Assembly (NCBI GenBank): GCA_022821725.1
Contig: JAJEDB010000044.1
Span: 1 to 64,000 of the forward strand
Direction of reading: 5' to 3'
Source of the DNA: Candidatus Poribacteria bacterium
GTDB lineage: Bacteria > Poribacteria > WGA-4E > WGA-3G
Length of the DNA stretch: 64,000 nucleotides
Shown piece by piece: positions 1-7,450 of the stretch (position 1 is its first letter; each line of letters opens with the position of its first letter). Below the pieces are notes generated by a model that had not been told where the DNA came from, ran no database searches, and saw only the letters and a list, made by a program, of their open reading frames with translations. The translations under genes and the position numbers were made by a program.

Positions 1-2
1 GG

Positions 3-131
3 GTCTGGGTGAGTTTGACGCGAGCCGCCCGGGCAGCCGGTCAAACGATTTATCAACTCAAAGAAAGTTTACTTGATGATTACATCCGACAACAACTTCA
101 AAAACCTGCTATTTCTATCAATATTGCGTAA
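3..131 (+). CDS. C-terminal fragment of an unrecognised protein (gene enters from left edge)
   Basis: An open frame runs from the window edge to a TAA at 129-131 and would encode about 42 residues ending KPAISINIA. I do not recognise the family. Its amphipathic, coding-like composition (LTRAARAAGQTIYQLKESLL) suggests the tail of a real protein. The stop codon lies inside the sequence GCGTAAGTCCT, which is the right terminal repeat of a dispersed element seen intact further along, so the native C-terminus may have been replaced. It could also be a chance frame. Confidence 0.35.
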   Translation, partial: VWVSLTRAARAAGQTIYQLKESLLDDYIRQQLQKPAISINIA

Positions 132-137
132 GTCCTA
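127..137. repeat. Solo right end of dispersed repeat family B (GCGTAAGTCCT)
   Basis: This 11-bp sequence is identical to the right terminal inverted repeat of the ~120-bp elements at 2742-2861, 17765-17884 and 18863-18980. The family's interior is missing here. It lies between a gene fragment and a 5'-truncated nuclease gene, so it may mark a deletion or insertion junction. Confidence 0.5.
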
Positions 138-164
138 AACACTATAGATGGGACTTTCGAGCCT

Positions 165-1979
165 ATGGATGATTACCCACGTGAAAATCTGGAAGAATAT
201 GAAATTGAAGTTGCCACTGGAAAACGAGAGCCGGCCCAGGTTGTGCAAGCTACGTATACGCTTGACCGCGAGGAGATCAATGCTATAGAAGAAATCTTCG
301 GACATGAATGTCTGAAAGACGAAACGCCAACCGTAATTATAGAAAAAGGATACTCAAATCAATTCACATTGAATAATCTGAATGTCAACACTGAGGCGAC
401 TTTAAAACATCTTGTTGAGAGTACCGGTTTTCGTGCATCAAGGTTGACCAGACTTCTCAAAATGAAAACCGTTGAGGAAAAGATAGAATTTCTCATCAAT
501 AGCGATCAAACTAAAGCTTCACAAAAACTGCTACCTATACTCCAGAGTATCTCTCAAAAGGGTGTTTCTCATGCCGTCTTCGATCAATTTCTCCGCCATA
601 GGATTCCCGTGTTCTTTTACTTTGATGAGTACTACCAAATGAAAGGAGAAGAAAGCCTAGACGCTCTGCATCAGCGCAAGGCAAGTAATAATCTCGACGA
701 ATCAGACTATCCTCTCCTCGGTTTACTCGATCTTGCAGATATCGACCTTGCCCAACTTCTCAATTTAAATCAAACAGAACGCTTGTTCACGAAACTTGAA
801 AAAGTTATACCTGATCTTGAAAATACAGCCCAAAAGATACTCGACTTTTGGTCACAAAACCAGTACCGTCGTATAAAATTTGAGATCCGCAGACCACAAT
901 CTGAAGGCACTTCGGATTCCACTAATATCATGCACATCTGGATACGTGTAGAAGATGCAAGATACGGTATCACTACCTCATTTAAGGCTCAATCCCGTGG
1001 TTTCATGTGGTTTTTCTCCTTTCTTGCCTGGTATCAAAAAGTTCGCCAAGATAATCAGAATATCATACTCCTCTTGGATGAACCAGGGTTATCTCTTCAC
1101 GCAAAAGCCCAGGCGGACCTTCTTCGTTACTTTGAAGAAGAACTCGCGTCCGATCATCAAGTTATCTATACAACCCATTCACCCTTTATGATTGATCCAT
1201 GGCATTTCGATCGTGTACGAATTGTCCAAGATTTGAGAACTGAGCCAAATTCCAAAAATCTGCCTGCTGACAAACATGGAACAAAGGTTATTGCCGAGGT
1301 TCTTGAAGCAACACCAGATAGCCTTTTTCCGCTTCAAGGTGCCCTCGGTTGCGAGATTTACCAAACCCTTTTTATTGGCCCCAACACCCTCGTCGTAGAA
1401 GGTAGTTCTGATTTATTATACATCGAAACCATGTCGGCACTTCTCCAGCAAAAAGGTAAAACAGGACTTAGTCCTGATTGGACGATTACTCCAGTCGGAG
1501 GTTCTGATAAGGTGCCAACCTTCGTTGCGCTGATTGGTGCCAACACGAAATTGAATATTGCAGTTCTCATTGATTATCAGAAAAAAGATCGACAAATGAT
1601 TGAAAACCTTTACAAGCAGAAATTGCTTAAGAAAAATCACGTCCTTACCTATGCAGACTTTGTAGGAAACAATGAAGCCGATGTTGAGGATATGTTTGAC
1701 CCTGAGTTTTATTTGAAATTAGTGAACGAAGAATTTGGGACATCTTTGACCGTGAACGATCTACCTCCAGGTCCCTCTCGCATCGTTCGTCGCCTGAAAG
1801 ACCATTTTGAGAATAAACCCCCTCCAAACGGAGCGAAGTTCAACCATTACCGCCCTGCTCTTTACTTGAGTAAAAATCTTGATTCACTTGAGGCAGACCT
1901 AACTGCGTCGGATCTTGATCGCTTCCAAAAAGCCTTTGATGCTCTGAATAAATTGCTTGTTACCAAGTCTTCCAAATAA
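165..1979 (+). CDS. OLD-like ATP-dependent nuclease (AAA + TOPRIM), 5'-truncated: no Walker A
   Basis: The 604-residue product carries the C-terminal half of an ABC-type ATPase: a Walker B (ILLLDEPGLSLH, near residue 303) and an H-loop (TTHSPF, near 335). These are followed by a TOPRIM-like segment with VVEGSSDLLYIE near 410 and an acidic IDYQKKD near 470, as in OLD-family nucleases (AAA_15 + TOPRIM). Members of this family normally begin with an N-terminal strand and a GxNxSGKS/T Walker A about 50-70 residues before the DYPR..L.EYE segment that starts this product. No frame of the upstream 164 bases encodes it. The gene is therefore probably a truncated, ATP-binding-dead remnant, cut next to a family B repeat end. 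The start ATG at 165 has only a weak Shine-Dalgarno sequence. Such nucleases act in phage defence or DNA repair. Confidence 0.8.
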   Translation: MDDYPRENLEEYEIEVATGKREPAQVVQATYTLDREEINAIEEIFGHECLKDETPTVIIEKGYSNQFTLNNLNVNTEATLKHLVESTGFRASRLTRLLKMKTVEEKIEFLINSDQTKASQKLLPILQSISQKGVSHAVFDQFLRHRIPVFFYFDEYYQMKGEESLDALHQRKASNNLDESDYPLLGLLDLADIDLAQLLNLNQTERLFTKLEKVIPDLENTAQKILDFWSQNQYRRIKFEIRRPQSEGTSDSTNIMHIWIRVEDARYGITTSFKAQSRGFMWFFSFLAWYQKVRQDNQNIILLLDEPGLSLHAKAQADLLRYFEEELASDHQVIYTTHSPFMIDPWHFDRVRIVQDLRTEPNSKNLPADKHGTKVIAEVLEATPDSLFPLQGALGCEIYQTLFIGPNTLVVEGSSDLLYIETMSALLQQKGKTGLSPDWTITPVGGSDKVPTFVALIGANTKLNIAVLIDYQKKDRQMIENLYKQKLLKKNHVLTYADFVGNNEADVEDMFDPEFYLKLVNEEFGTSLTVNDLPPGPSRIVRRLKDHFENKPPPNGAKFNHYRPALYLSKNLDSLEADLTASDLDRFQKAFDALNKLLVTKSSK

Positions 1980-2114
1980 TTGCACAAAAATTTTGGATAC
2001 CTCTCGCCCTACTGAGGTTATGCTTTACAACAGCAAAATTCTCCTCGCAATTTCGCATGACTCCGTGTATAATGGGGTATCGTTTCGTATACCAACAACA
2101 CACTGAGCACATAG

Positions 2115-2324
2115 ATGTTCGACCTGAACATCAAGCCTACGCATAAGCCTATCAAAACTTACTACGCGGAACTGGAAAGATACGCACAACTCGGTGAGGA
2201 AAATGAAGGCACTGTCCGTGCTGCTTTCCAAAATCTGCTCCAGCGTTATTGCTACCAATCTGACTTTACGCTGCTCTGTGAAAAGACGCGCTCCCTTGCC
2301 TCTGATACCGAAGGTTCTGCTTGA
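2115..2324 (+). pseudogene. N-terminal fragment of a type ISP restriction-modification enzyme (copy 1)
   Basis: The first ~57 residues (LNIKPTHKPIKTYYAELE, then GTVRAAFQNLLQRYC) match the N-terminal nuclease-domain start typical of large single-chain type ISP restriction-modification proteins (family knowledge). They are nearly identical to the copy at 4685. Similarity begins just upstream of the ATG (GAGCACATAGATG) and ends abruptly after CTCTGTGAAAAG at 2285. After that point the frame reads unrelated residues and stops at 2324. The remaining ~1000 or more residues expected for this family are absent, so this is a dead fragment. Confidence 0.7.
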
Positions 2325-2344
2325 GAGTACCAAGGGAAGGGCGT

Positions 2345-2461
2345 ATGTTGAGCCACGGCGAACTCTATACAATACAAATGCGATGGCGGGATGAAGCAAA
2401 TAATTGGGAACCTGAAAACTTCGGCGTTATTCACGTTATTACCTTCATCACCGAGATATAG
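2345..2461 (+). CDS. Possible 38-residue small ORF of unknown function
   Basis: The frame reads MLSHGELYTIQMRWRDEA and ends FITEI*, with an AGGGAAGGG purine run upstream of the ATG. Its TAG stop (2459-2461) lies inside the TATAGT terminal repeat of the element at 2457-2561. It may be the tail of whatever gene was joined to the restriction-modification fragment rather than a gene of its own. I recognise no family. Confidence 0.2.
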   Translation: MLSHGELYTIQMRWRDEANNWEPENFGVIHVITFITEI

Positions 2462-2561
2462 TAGAACCTACAATTAAGTTTACACTGACTGATATGGCGA
2501 GGTTAGGAAACCTCGCCTACCAGGGGGCGGAAGTGTATAATTATTTTTAGAATTCACTATA
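2457..2561. repeat. MITE-like element, family A (TATAGT ... ACTATA) with internal GGTTAGGAAACC hairpin
   Basis: This 105-bp unit is bounded by TATAGTAGAA at the left and TTCACTATA at the right, which are inverted repeats. A central hairpin reads GGCGAGGTTAGGAAACCTCGCC. Related units lie at 5079-5184, 12999-13125 and about 14325-14501. It encodes nothing. The region from 2462 to 2895 holds only this element, a family B element and no convincing gene. Confidence 0.8.
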
Positions 2562-2741
2562 AAAGAATGATTATGAAATGCGTTGTACCCTTTTGTTTCT
2601 GTAACACTATGACGCAGGGCATTGTCCTCATTTTTCGATTCTAACGCTTTTTACATTGGCATCCGTGCAGATGGGGATTCTCACATTGTCGGCAGTGTGG
2701 CGTTCTCTTTTGAGACATCTGAGATCATTTACAATATCGGC

Positions 2742-2861
2742 AGGACTTACGCAAAATTGGCTTCCGTGCCAAAATTGACGAGATATTTCCCAAGAAAGCG
2801 CAATGAATTGCGCTACTACGAACCAAAGAGCGCACGAAAACGAGCAAGCTGCGTAAGTCCT
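2742..2861. repeat. MITE-like element, family B (AGGACTTACGC ... GCGTAAGTCCT)
   Basis: This 120-bp element has perfect 11-bp terminal inverted repeats. An internal palindrome GCGCAATGAATTGCGC is followed by TACTACGAACCAAAG, found again at the same place in the copies at 17765, 18863 and 22175. It has no coding capacity. It sits about 35 bp upstream of the lipoprotein gene at 2896. Confidence 0.85.
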
Positions 2862-2895
2862 AATCGGCATAAACTTTCGCTAAAGGAGATAATGT

Positions 2896-4431
2896 ATGAG
2901 AAAGATCCTATCTATCTTTCTACTGTTCGCTTACGGCATTGGCTGTTCGATGGATAGCAGTGATAACGAAGGTATAGGATCACTATTCCCAACGCCGCCG
3001 GTGATCCCTGAGGAGAACGGCTCTCCGGGACAGGCTGTTAACAGAGATGCCAACGATCCACCTATCGCTGTGGAAGTTTTCGCCGAGGAAGCTATTGTTG
3101 AACCGGCAGTAGCAGCAGAATTGGTGGATAATATAGCACCACAAATCGTTAGGAGCACTGTGAAGCATGGCGATATAAATGTTGATGTAGATATAGACCA
3201 CTTTGTTTTTACTTTTAGTGAGCATATTGCCGGCGCGAATTTTATAAAACTCATTGATAACACAACAGGACTTCCTACAGGATGGGTGCCTTTCATTCGG
3301 GGTAAAGAGATAGAGATCTCAAAAGGGGCTCATGGGTTCCAGTTGATAGGTGGACATGTTTATACCATAACGATTCGAGTTGCAGATGTAGCGCACAATT
3401 GGACGCAACCTCTCACGATTACCTTTGTGACGGAGTTTATAAACTTCGCTGCTGAGGAACAGGCGATTCGCGACCTGTATGCGATATACGCTCTTGCCCA
3501 TGGCAACCAAGACATAAATGTGCTCGGAGATGTATGGCTCAGAAGAGAGGAAAGGGATGTGTTTACCGCGTGGACATTCTGGGCTGGCACGTTTGAAAAA
3601 AATGAAGGATGGCAGGCAGTAACGAAGGCATGGGATGGAATCTTCCGACTGCGCGGTGGGAAAATGAGGGTTGACATCACTTACATCGCTATTGATGGCA
3701 GCGGTAAGAAAGCCATTTTGCGAGGCGGATATACCTGGGGCAATCAGAAGGGCGATCTCATGTCCGAATTGAATAAGGAGGGTAAGGACTGGAAAATTCG
3801 CTCTATTGATTACACCGATGGAAGGTTTGGGAAACAGGTTGAAGACCTCATCGAACCTGCCCATACATTTGGAGAAATTCCGAAAAATCGTCAGGCAGCG
3901 GGGGCTGTGAGACCGCCGCTCAATTTCGCAGGAGAATTCGCAGCAGAGAAAGCAGCAATCCAAGCCGTCTATAGTGCCTTCTACACAGCCTTTAACGACA
4001 ACGATCTCATAGGCATTGAGAAGACCTTTCGGACGAATGACGGCAAGGTTGCCTTCGGTACAATCTTTGCCGGAAATGAACCAGTGCCAGTCGCTTTCGG
4101 CTGGAGGAATGTTAGCGTCGCCATCCAAGGTCTGTGGATTGGCATCGGTACGAAGGGTGCTAAATGGGGGTGGGACGATAAATTGACGGATTTTTGGATT
4201 CGCGATAAAGGGGGAAAATTGGAAGCCGCCGCGATCGGTTACAACTGCTATAAAGGCCCGTTTCCCGGGGAAACGCACCTCCATTTGGTGAAAGAAGAGA
4301 AGGATGGGTGGAAAATTCACGAACTGGATAGTGTCAACGAAAACAACCTTGGCATCTTTGGTTTTCACAAAGGTAAACCGCGACTTAAGAATTTCATCAG
4401 GGTTACCCGAGAAGCGGAAAAAGCCGAATAA
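2896..4431 (+). CDS. Secreted lipoprotein with an Ig-like (Big_5-type) domain and two NTF2/SnoaL-like domains
   Basis: This is a 511-residue product with a strong ribosome site (AAAGGAGATAATGT) before the ATG. The N-terminus MRKILSIFLLFAYGIGC is a lipoprotein signal peptide with the lipobox ending at Cys17. Residues ~80-185 (PQIVRSTVKHGDINVD to TITFVTEF) look like a Big_5/SbsA Ig-like domain. Two similar ~120-residue segments follow, one starting AEEQAIRDLYAIYALAHGNQD near 191 and one starting AEKAAIQAVYSAFYTAFNDND near 352. Both have the helix-then-sheet pattern of NTF2-like/SnoaL folds, including paired late motifs (EGKDWKIRSIDY, EEKDGWKIHELDS). No catalytic function can be assigned; extracellular ligand binding is plausible. 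It stands alone between repeats. Confidence 0.8.
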   Translation: MRKILSIFLLFAYGIGCSMDSSDNEGIGSLFPTPPVIPEENGSPGQAVNRDANDPPIAVEVFAEEAIVEPAVAAELVDNIAPQIVRSTVKHGDINVDVDIDHFVFTFSEHIAGANFIKLIDNTTGLPTGWVPFIRGKEIEISKGAHGFQLIGGHVYTITIRVADVAHNWTQPLTITFVTEFINFAAEEQAIRDLYAIYALAHGNQDINVLGDVWLRREERDVFTAWTFWAGTFEKNEGWQAVTKAWDGIFRLRGGKMRVDITYIAIDGSGKKAILRGGYTWGNQKGDLMSELNKEGKDWKIRSIDYTDGRFGKQVEDLIEPAHTFGEIPKNRQAAGAVRPPLNFAGEFAAEKAAIQAVYSAFYTAFNDNDLIGIEKTFRTNDGKVAFGTIFAGNEPVPVAFGWRNVSVAIQGLWIGIGTKGAKWGWDDKLTDFWIRDKGGKLEAAAIGYNCYKGPFPGETHLHLVKEEKDGWKIHELDSVNENNLGIFGFHKGKPRLKNFIRVTREAEKAE

Positions 4432-4533
4432 CGTTCAGTTTCGGCTCACACCTTTCACCCATTGAAGATGAGAAAGCACTGATATTGAGGGAAGTCGGAG
4501 TCGGAGGTCATGCACGACCATGCGAGCGAGGTA

Positions 4534-4663
4534 ATACCATTTCTAAGAGATTATATCGCATTGACAGATAGCCTTAAAGACTGCACAGGCTGACAGCCTA
4601 TGCTACAAGAAGAAACAGGAGACTAACGGTTTCCTATGCTACAATTTCAATCAGAAATGGTAT
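4534..4663. repeat. MITE-like element, family C (ATACCATTTCT ... AGAAATGGTAT), copy 1
   Basis: This 130-bp unit has perfect 11-bp terminal inverted repeats. The interior shares AAGAGATTATATCGCATTGA and ACTGCACAGGCT with the copy at 10520-10634. This copy carries an extra short tandem piece (two CCTATGCTACAA). It is non-coding. Confidence 0.8.
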
Positions 4664-4684
4664 AACAACGCACGGAGCACATAG

Positions 4685-5003
4685 ATGTCCGACCTGAATA
4701 TCAAGTCTACGCATAAACCTATCAAAACCTATTACACTGAACTGGAAAAATACGCCCAACTCGGTGAAGAAAATGAAGGCACTGTCCGTGCGGCATTCCA
4801 AAATCTGCTCCAGCATTATTGCCACCAATCCGACTTCATACTGCTCTGTGAAAAGATGAACAAACGGAGCGACATCATCAACGATCCAAACCGGGTTTCC
4901 GAACGATCCACAATACATCGCCAAGTTGATTGGGAAAGTGATAACGGTGAGTTTGGAGACAGTGGACCTTGTAAACGGACTGCCGGCGTTAGACATTCGC
5001 TAA
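4685..5003 (+). pseudogene. Internally deleted type ISP restriction-modification gene (copy 2): N-terminus joined to C-terminus
   Basis: Residues 1-57 duplicate the fragment at 2115 (LNIKSTHKPIKTYYTELE, GTVRAAFQNLLQHYC). Right after LLCEK the reading continues MNKRSDIINDPNR. Then, in a shifted frame from about 4890, it reads FPNDPQYIAKLIGKVITVSL and ends GLPALDIR* at 5003. That second part matches the C-terminal end of type ISP enzymes (family pattern ...DPNRP.DPEYI..LIG.V...S.ETV). About 1000 central residues, with the helicase, methylase and specificity parts, are missing, and one frameshift is present. The original frame runs on to 5083 as nonsense. Confidence 0.8.
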
Positions 5004-5078
5004 ATCAGGAATCCATCAAACAAAAACACAACAGTGTGATACAATCTCCCGTCATGTTTATCTTCATGAAGATTAATT

Positions 5079-5184
5079 TATAGTAAAGCCCACAGTTAAG
5101 TGGACACTTGGGGCTCGGTGCGGTTAGGAAACCGCACCTACCAGGGGAGGGGCGAATGTCCATTTATTTTTTGGATCCACTATA
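5079..5184. repeat. MITE-like element, family A, copy 2
   Basis: This 106-bp element is bounded by TATAGTAAAG and GGATCCACTATA. Its centre is a hairpin GGTGCGGTTAGGAAACCGCACC, a variant of the hairpin in the copy at 2457. The stop of the out-of-frame extension of the upstream pseudogene (TAG, 5081-5083) lies within its left end. Confidence 0.8.
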
Positions 5185-5187
5185 TTA

Positions 5188-5293
5188 ATTCGGTAATTGC
5201 CTAACGAATCCGGTGTCCCTTCCCAGTAACGGGCGGGGACCCCGGTTAGAAACCGCACCTACCGGCCCCGGGGGAATATAGAATTACTGAAAT
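5188..5293. repeat. Degenerate palindromic element (AATTCGGTAATT ... GAATTACTGAAA)
   Basis: The left end AATTCGGTAATT and the right end AATTACTGAA form an imperfect inverted repeat around another GGTTAGAAACCGCACCTACCGG hairpin. A similar left end occurs at about 13210. It directly abuts the family A element, so 5004-5366 is almost entirely repeat sequence. Confidence 0.5.
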
Positions 5294-5366
5294 ATTTTCT
5301 GAAACTTCATTAAGATAAACGCAGGAAATGTGAAACTGAACACTTCTGAATAAGGTCTATTTTTTC

Positions 5367-5413
5367 TTGACTTTCTCAATCACCTGCTGTATACTCTAAT
5401 AACAACACGTTGT
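5367..5413 (+). promoter_or_regulatory. Promoter and possible autoregulatory operator of the antitoxin gene
   Basis: TTGACT (5367-5372) and TATACT (5390-5395) are separated by exactly 17 bp, close to the sigma-70 consensus. At the expected transcription start lies ACAAC-AC-GTTGT (5402-5413), a short inverted repeat well placed for repression by the Phd/YefM-type product of the next gene. The operator role is inference. Confidence 0.6.
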
Positions 5414-5536
5414 GTAACAAATACGATTAAGAAAGTTGCCACCCATTTTCGTGATATTATTAATGAAGTAAACGTCCTCAAAATCAGTCCAGCGGTGCAG
5501 AGATTCAAAGCAACGCACAGCTATAGGAACGATAGC

Positions 5537-5782
5537 ATGCATGTTAATATACATCAACCCGAAGAAAACCACTTGGCGCAGTTAGTCGAGCGTGCCGTCG
5601 CAGGAGAGGAAATTATTTTCGAGCATAACGGCGAACCGGTTGCTAAACTGGTATCCTTAAAGCCAGAAAACCCCAAGAAACCACGCCAAGGCGGACAGTG
5701 GAAAGGTAAAGTCAAGATAGCACCTGATTTCGATGAACTTCCTGACTCGTTTATGGCAGCCTTCCGCGCGGAAAAAGATTGA
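5537..5782 (+). CDS. Phd/YefM-family antitoxin
   Basis: This 81-residue protein has the Phd/YefM N-terminal pattern: MHVNIHQPEENHLAQLVERA then GEEIIFEHNGEPVAKLVSL, a DNA-binding and dimerisation fold. The toxin-binding tail contains FDELPDSFMAAF, the usual extension in VapB partners of PIN toxins. I chose the ATG at 5537, preceded by AGGAAC six bases upstream, rather than an in-frame non-ATG start at 5495. The stop overlaps the ATG of a toxin remnant (ATGA), the classic antitoxin-toxin arrangement. With the toxin destroyed it is an orphan antitoxin, perhaps still an autorepressor. Confidence 0.85.
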   Translation: MHVNIHQPEENHLAQLVERAVAGEEIIFEHNGEPVAKLVSLKPENPKKPRQGGQWKGKVKIAPDFDELPDSFMAAFRAEKD

Positions 5783-5844
5783 TGACACTTGTCACCCGTG
5801 ATTCACATGTAAAGGCATACACCATTCCTATTCTTGATGCCTAA
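5782..5844 (+). pseudogene. Remnant (C-terminal tail) of a VapC-like PIN-domain toxin
   Basis: The frame overlaps the antitoxin stop by one base and reads MTLVTRDSHVKAYTIPILDA*, 20 residues. PIN toxins typically end in a segment such as LVTRD..I..Y.V.VLW, so this matches only the last strand-turn of the family. The ~110 upstream residues carrying the catalytic acidic residues are absent. The start codon is preserved in register with the antitoxin, so an internal in-frame deletion is the simplest explanation. Confidence 0.6.
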
Positions 5845-5954
5845 GCAGCAACAATCTGACCTGCTGCACCAAAGGCGTGAGACTTACAGAACGCTTTCAT
5901 CCTCACATCCCCCGAAAAATAAACAGAACCAGTGAAAATTTTTACCCTTTTGTT

Positions 5955-5983
5955 TTGACTTTTCGCTTTATATACGTTATACT
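5955..5983 (+). promoter_or_regulatory. Sigma-70-type promoter, TTGACT-N17-TATACT
   Basis: TTGACT at 5955-5960 and TATACT at 5978-5983 are separated by 17 bp, identical in both boxes to the antitoxin promoter. The predicted start lies about four bases before an ATG at 5994, so any transcript would be nearly leaderless. AATGTTACACTT (6036-6047) and AAGTGTAACATTT, about 115 bp downstream, form an inverted pair. The rest of 5845-6376 shows no gene I would support. Confidence 0.5.
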
Positions 5984-5993
5984 AAAATATATT

Positions 5994-6131
5994 ATGTTTA
6001 TAGAAAAAAGAAAACTAATAATCGTAGCAGCCCAAAATGTTACACTTCGCACCAAATTATTTTTTTCCAAAACTGTAGAGAACGTAAAAACGCCTTTGAA
6101 TCCTTACGGTGCCTGGGTTCTATGCGGATAA
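5994..6131 (+). CDS. Possible 45-residue leaderless small ORF
   Basis: The frame MFIEKRKLIIVAAQNVTLRT ending AWVLCG begins ~4 bases after the predicted start of the promoter at 5955. There is no ribosome-binding site and no recognisable family. It is lysine-rich and hydrophobic at the start. It is reported only because the promoter is good; it could be chance. Confidence 0.2.
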   Translation: MFIEKRKLIIVAAQNVTLRTKLFFSKTVENVKTPLNPYGAWVLCG

Positions 6132-6226
6132 CCGATGTACGCAAAATGTTATAAAAGTGTAACATTTTTAGACAGAATTCCCCTGAAATCAGAACTGTAT
6201 CAGAACTTTTCAGCCGAAAATGTTGC

Positions 6227-6255
6227 TTGACAAAGTATATGTGTGTGGCTAAAAT
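6227..6255 (+). promoter_or_regulatory. Promoter of the first PhyH gene, TTGACA-N17-TAAAAT
   Basis: A perfect -35 (TTGACA, 6227-6232) lies 17 bp from TAAAAT (6250-6255). The predicted transcript has a leader of ~250 nt before the gene at 6511, containing the inverted repeat at 6377-6477. The same box pair and spacing precede tRNA-Arg (43154) and the third PhyH gene (36506). Confidence 0.65.
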
Positions 6256-6376
6256 TACATGAAATCGAAAGGGCTTTGTCTTGGGATAAAACGGAGAATT
6301 CCGATTTTCAATGAACTATTCGGATAGATAGACATAGCGAAATCCAACAATCCAAACATTGGAAGTTTAATAACGT

Positions 6377-6477
6377 GTTGGGTTTCACTCGTATTTCGAT
6401 GATTTTAGGTTTCCCGATGAACTTGAAAGTCTGCTTCCTCTATGCGATTGTTTTAGTAGGTACCCGTTCAACCCAAC
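6377..6477. repeat. Inverted repeat GTTGGGTT ... AACCCAAC (family E), within the PhyH leader
   Basis: GTTGGGTT at 6377-6384 and AACCCAAC at 6470-6477 are perfect inverted repeats followed by CTACA. A compact version of the same pair lies at 7297-7323. In the mRNA leader of the PhyH gene the arms could pair into a long-range stem just before the ribosome site. Confidence 0.55.
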
Positions 6478-6510
6478 CTACACACCGACCTGACGAAGGA
6501 GTTGCTATAC

Positions 6511-7245
6511 ATGACTGGCGAAGAAAAATTTGCAGTGGATCTCGAGGGCTACCTCGTCATAAAGAATGTGCTCACCGACGATGAAGTCGCTGAGATGAAT
6601 GCTATTATCGACAAAGGCGACCGCCAAGGACCGCCGAGTCTCTGGGGTGAACCGTTCAGGAGACTCATTGATCACCCGAAAATCCTGCCGTATCTCGTCG
6701 AATTGATGGGTCCGCATGTCCGACTCGATCACGATTACGCCATCTTCATGGAGAAGGGGCAAGGACGCGGCGGATTACACGGCGGGGAGGATGGTGGGCG
6801 CGCCGGTGGAAGCGTCGGCGACCATTGGTATAAATACCGAGACGGACATATACGCAATGGGTTATCCGTGATGACATACAACCTCGCGGATGCTCCTGCA
6901 GGCGCGGGTGGGTTCGCCTGTATCCCAGCGAGCCATAAGTGCAACTTGCCGACGGACCTTCCAACGGACGTGCGTCGTTTCGAGCGTCCCGCGCACTATG
7001 TCGTCCAACCGCCACTTGCAGCCGGGGACGTGCTGTTTTTCACTGAGGCACTCATCCATGGGACGATGCCGTGGACAGCGGAACACCAACGCCGTTCCCT
7101 GCTCTATAAATACAGTCCCGGACACTCCGCTTGGTCGGAACACTATTACGACATCAGTAAATACGAAGGATTGACGGAACAACAGAAACGGATGCTCTTG
7201 CCGCCATCAGTCGGCAGACGGCCCCGCGTTATAGAAGAAAATTGA
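6511..7245 (+). CDS. Phytanoyl-CoA dioxygenase (PhyH)-family Fe(II)/2-oxoglutarate enzyme with HGG in place of HxD (paralog 1)
   Basis: The product is 244 residues, close to the size of bacterial PhyH proteins. The start ATG at 6511 is preceded by GAAGGAG with nine bases spacing. Features in order: N-terminal helix segment GYLVIKNVLTDDEVAEMN; the pre-motif strand VRLDHDYAIFMEKG; the proximal metal site GLHGGEDG (His90); the strand GGFACIPASHK (134-143); and the distal site EALIHGTMPW (His183) with RRSLLYKY (Arg194/195) to bind 2-oxoglutarate. In ordinary members the proximal motif is WHQD (HxD). Here the carboxylate position aligns with Gly92, as in HxG non-heme iron halogenases, though Glu93 could substitute. 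The substrate is unknown. A 251-residue paralog follows. Confidence 0.85.
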   Translation: MTGEEKFAVDLEGYLVIKNVLTDDEVAEMNAIIDKGDRQGPPSLWGEPFRRLIDHPKILPYLVELMGPHVRLDHDYAIFMEKGQGRGGLHGGEDGGRAGGSVGDHWYKYRDGHIRNGLSVMTYNLADAPAGAGGFACIPASHKCNLPTDLPTDVRRFERPAHYVVQPPLAAGDVLFFTEALIHGTMPWTAEHQRRSLLYKYSPGHSAWSEHYYDISKYEGLTEQQKRMLLPPSVGRRPRVIEEN

Positions 7246-7253
7246 AGAAATCC

Positions 7254-7323
7254 GGTGCGGTTGAAGACCGCACCTACCAATCTTACTCACAAAGGCGTTG
7301 GGTTTGACTACGTTTAACCCAAC
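7254..7323. repeat. Intergenic hairpins: GGTGCGGTTGAAGACCGCACC and GTTGGGTT/AACCCAAC
   Basis: Two short palindromes follow the first PhyH gene: one of the GGTGCGG...CCGCACC type at 7254-7278 and a compact family E pair at 7297-7323 (GTTGGGTT/AACCCAAC). They probably act as a transcription terminator or mRNA 3'-end stabiliser, although no strong T-run follows. Confidence 0.5.
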
Positions 7324-7354
7324 CTACAAACGGATAACTAACTTACGATCCCTT

Positions 7355-7450
7355 CAAATCCCGCAGCCCGTAATGGAATGGAGGGCGGATATAAGCAACG
7401 CACCTGAGCGTCTTAACGCACGTTGTTTCTCCGCAAGGAAAAATTAAAAA
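7355..7450 (+). promoter_or_regulatory. Dispersed leader module upstream of the second PhyH gene
   Basis: The stretch contains GCCCGTAATGGAATGGAGG, then CGGATATAAGCAA, and ends in CCGCAAGGAAAAATTAAAAA directly before the ATG. The 24523-24619 leader of the ctpA gene has the same parts in the same order and spacing (GTCCGTAATGTCATGGAGG, CGGATATACGTAA, CCGCAAGGAATAATTAAAAA). The AAGGA in the last part serves as the ribosome-binding site. A folded RNA element or a mobile leader cassette are both possible. Confidence 0.5.

Noticed and set aside
3319..4368. 349-codon open frame on the minus strand opposite the NTF2-domain lipoprotein gene
   Set aside because: No ribosome site, no family signature, and the plus-strand gene has a signal peptide, lipobox and strong ribosome site; it is a shadow frame.
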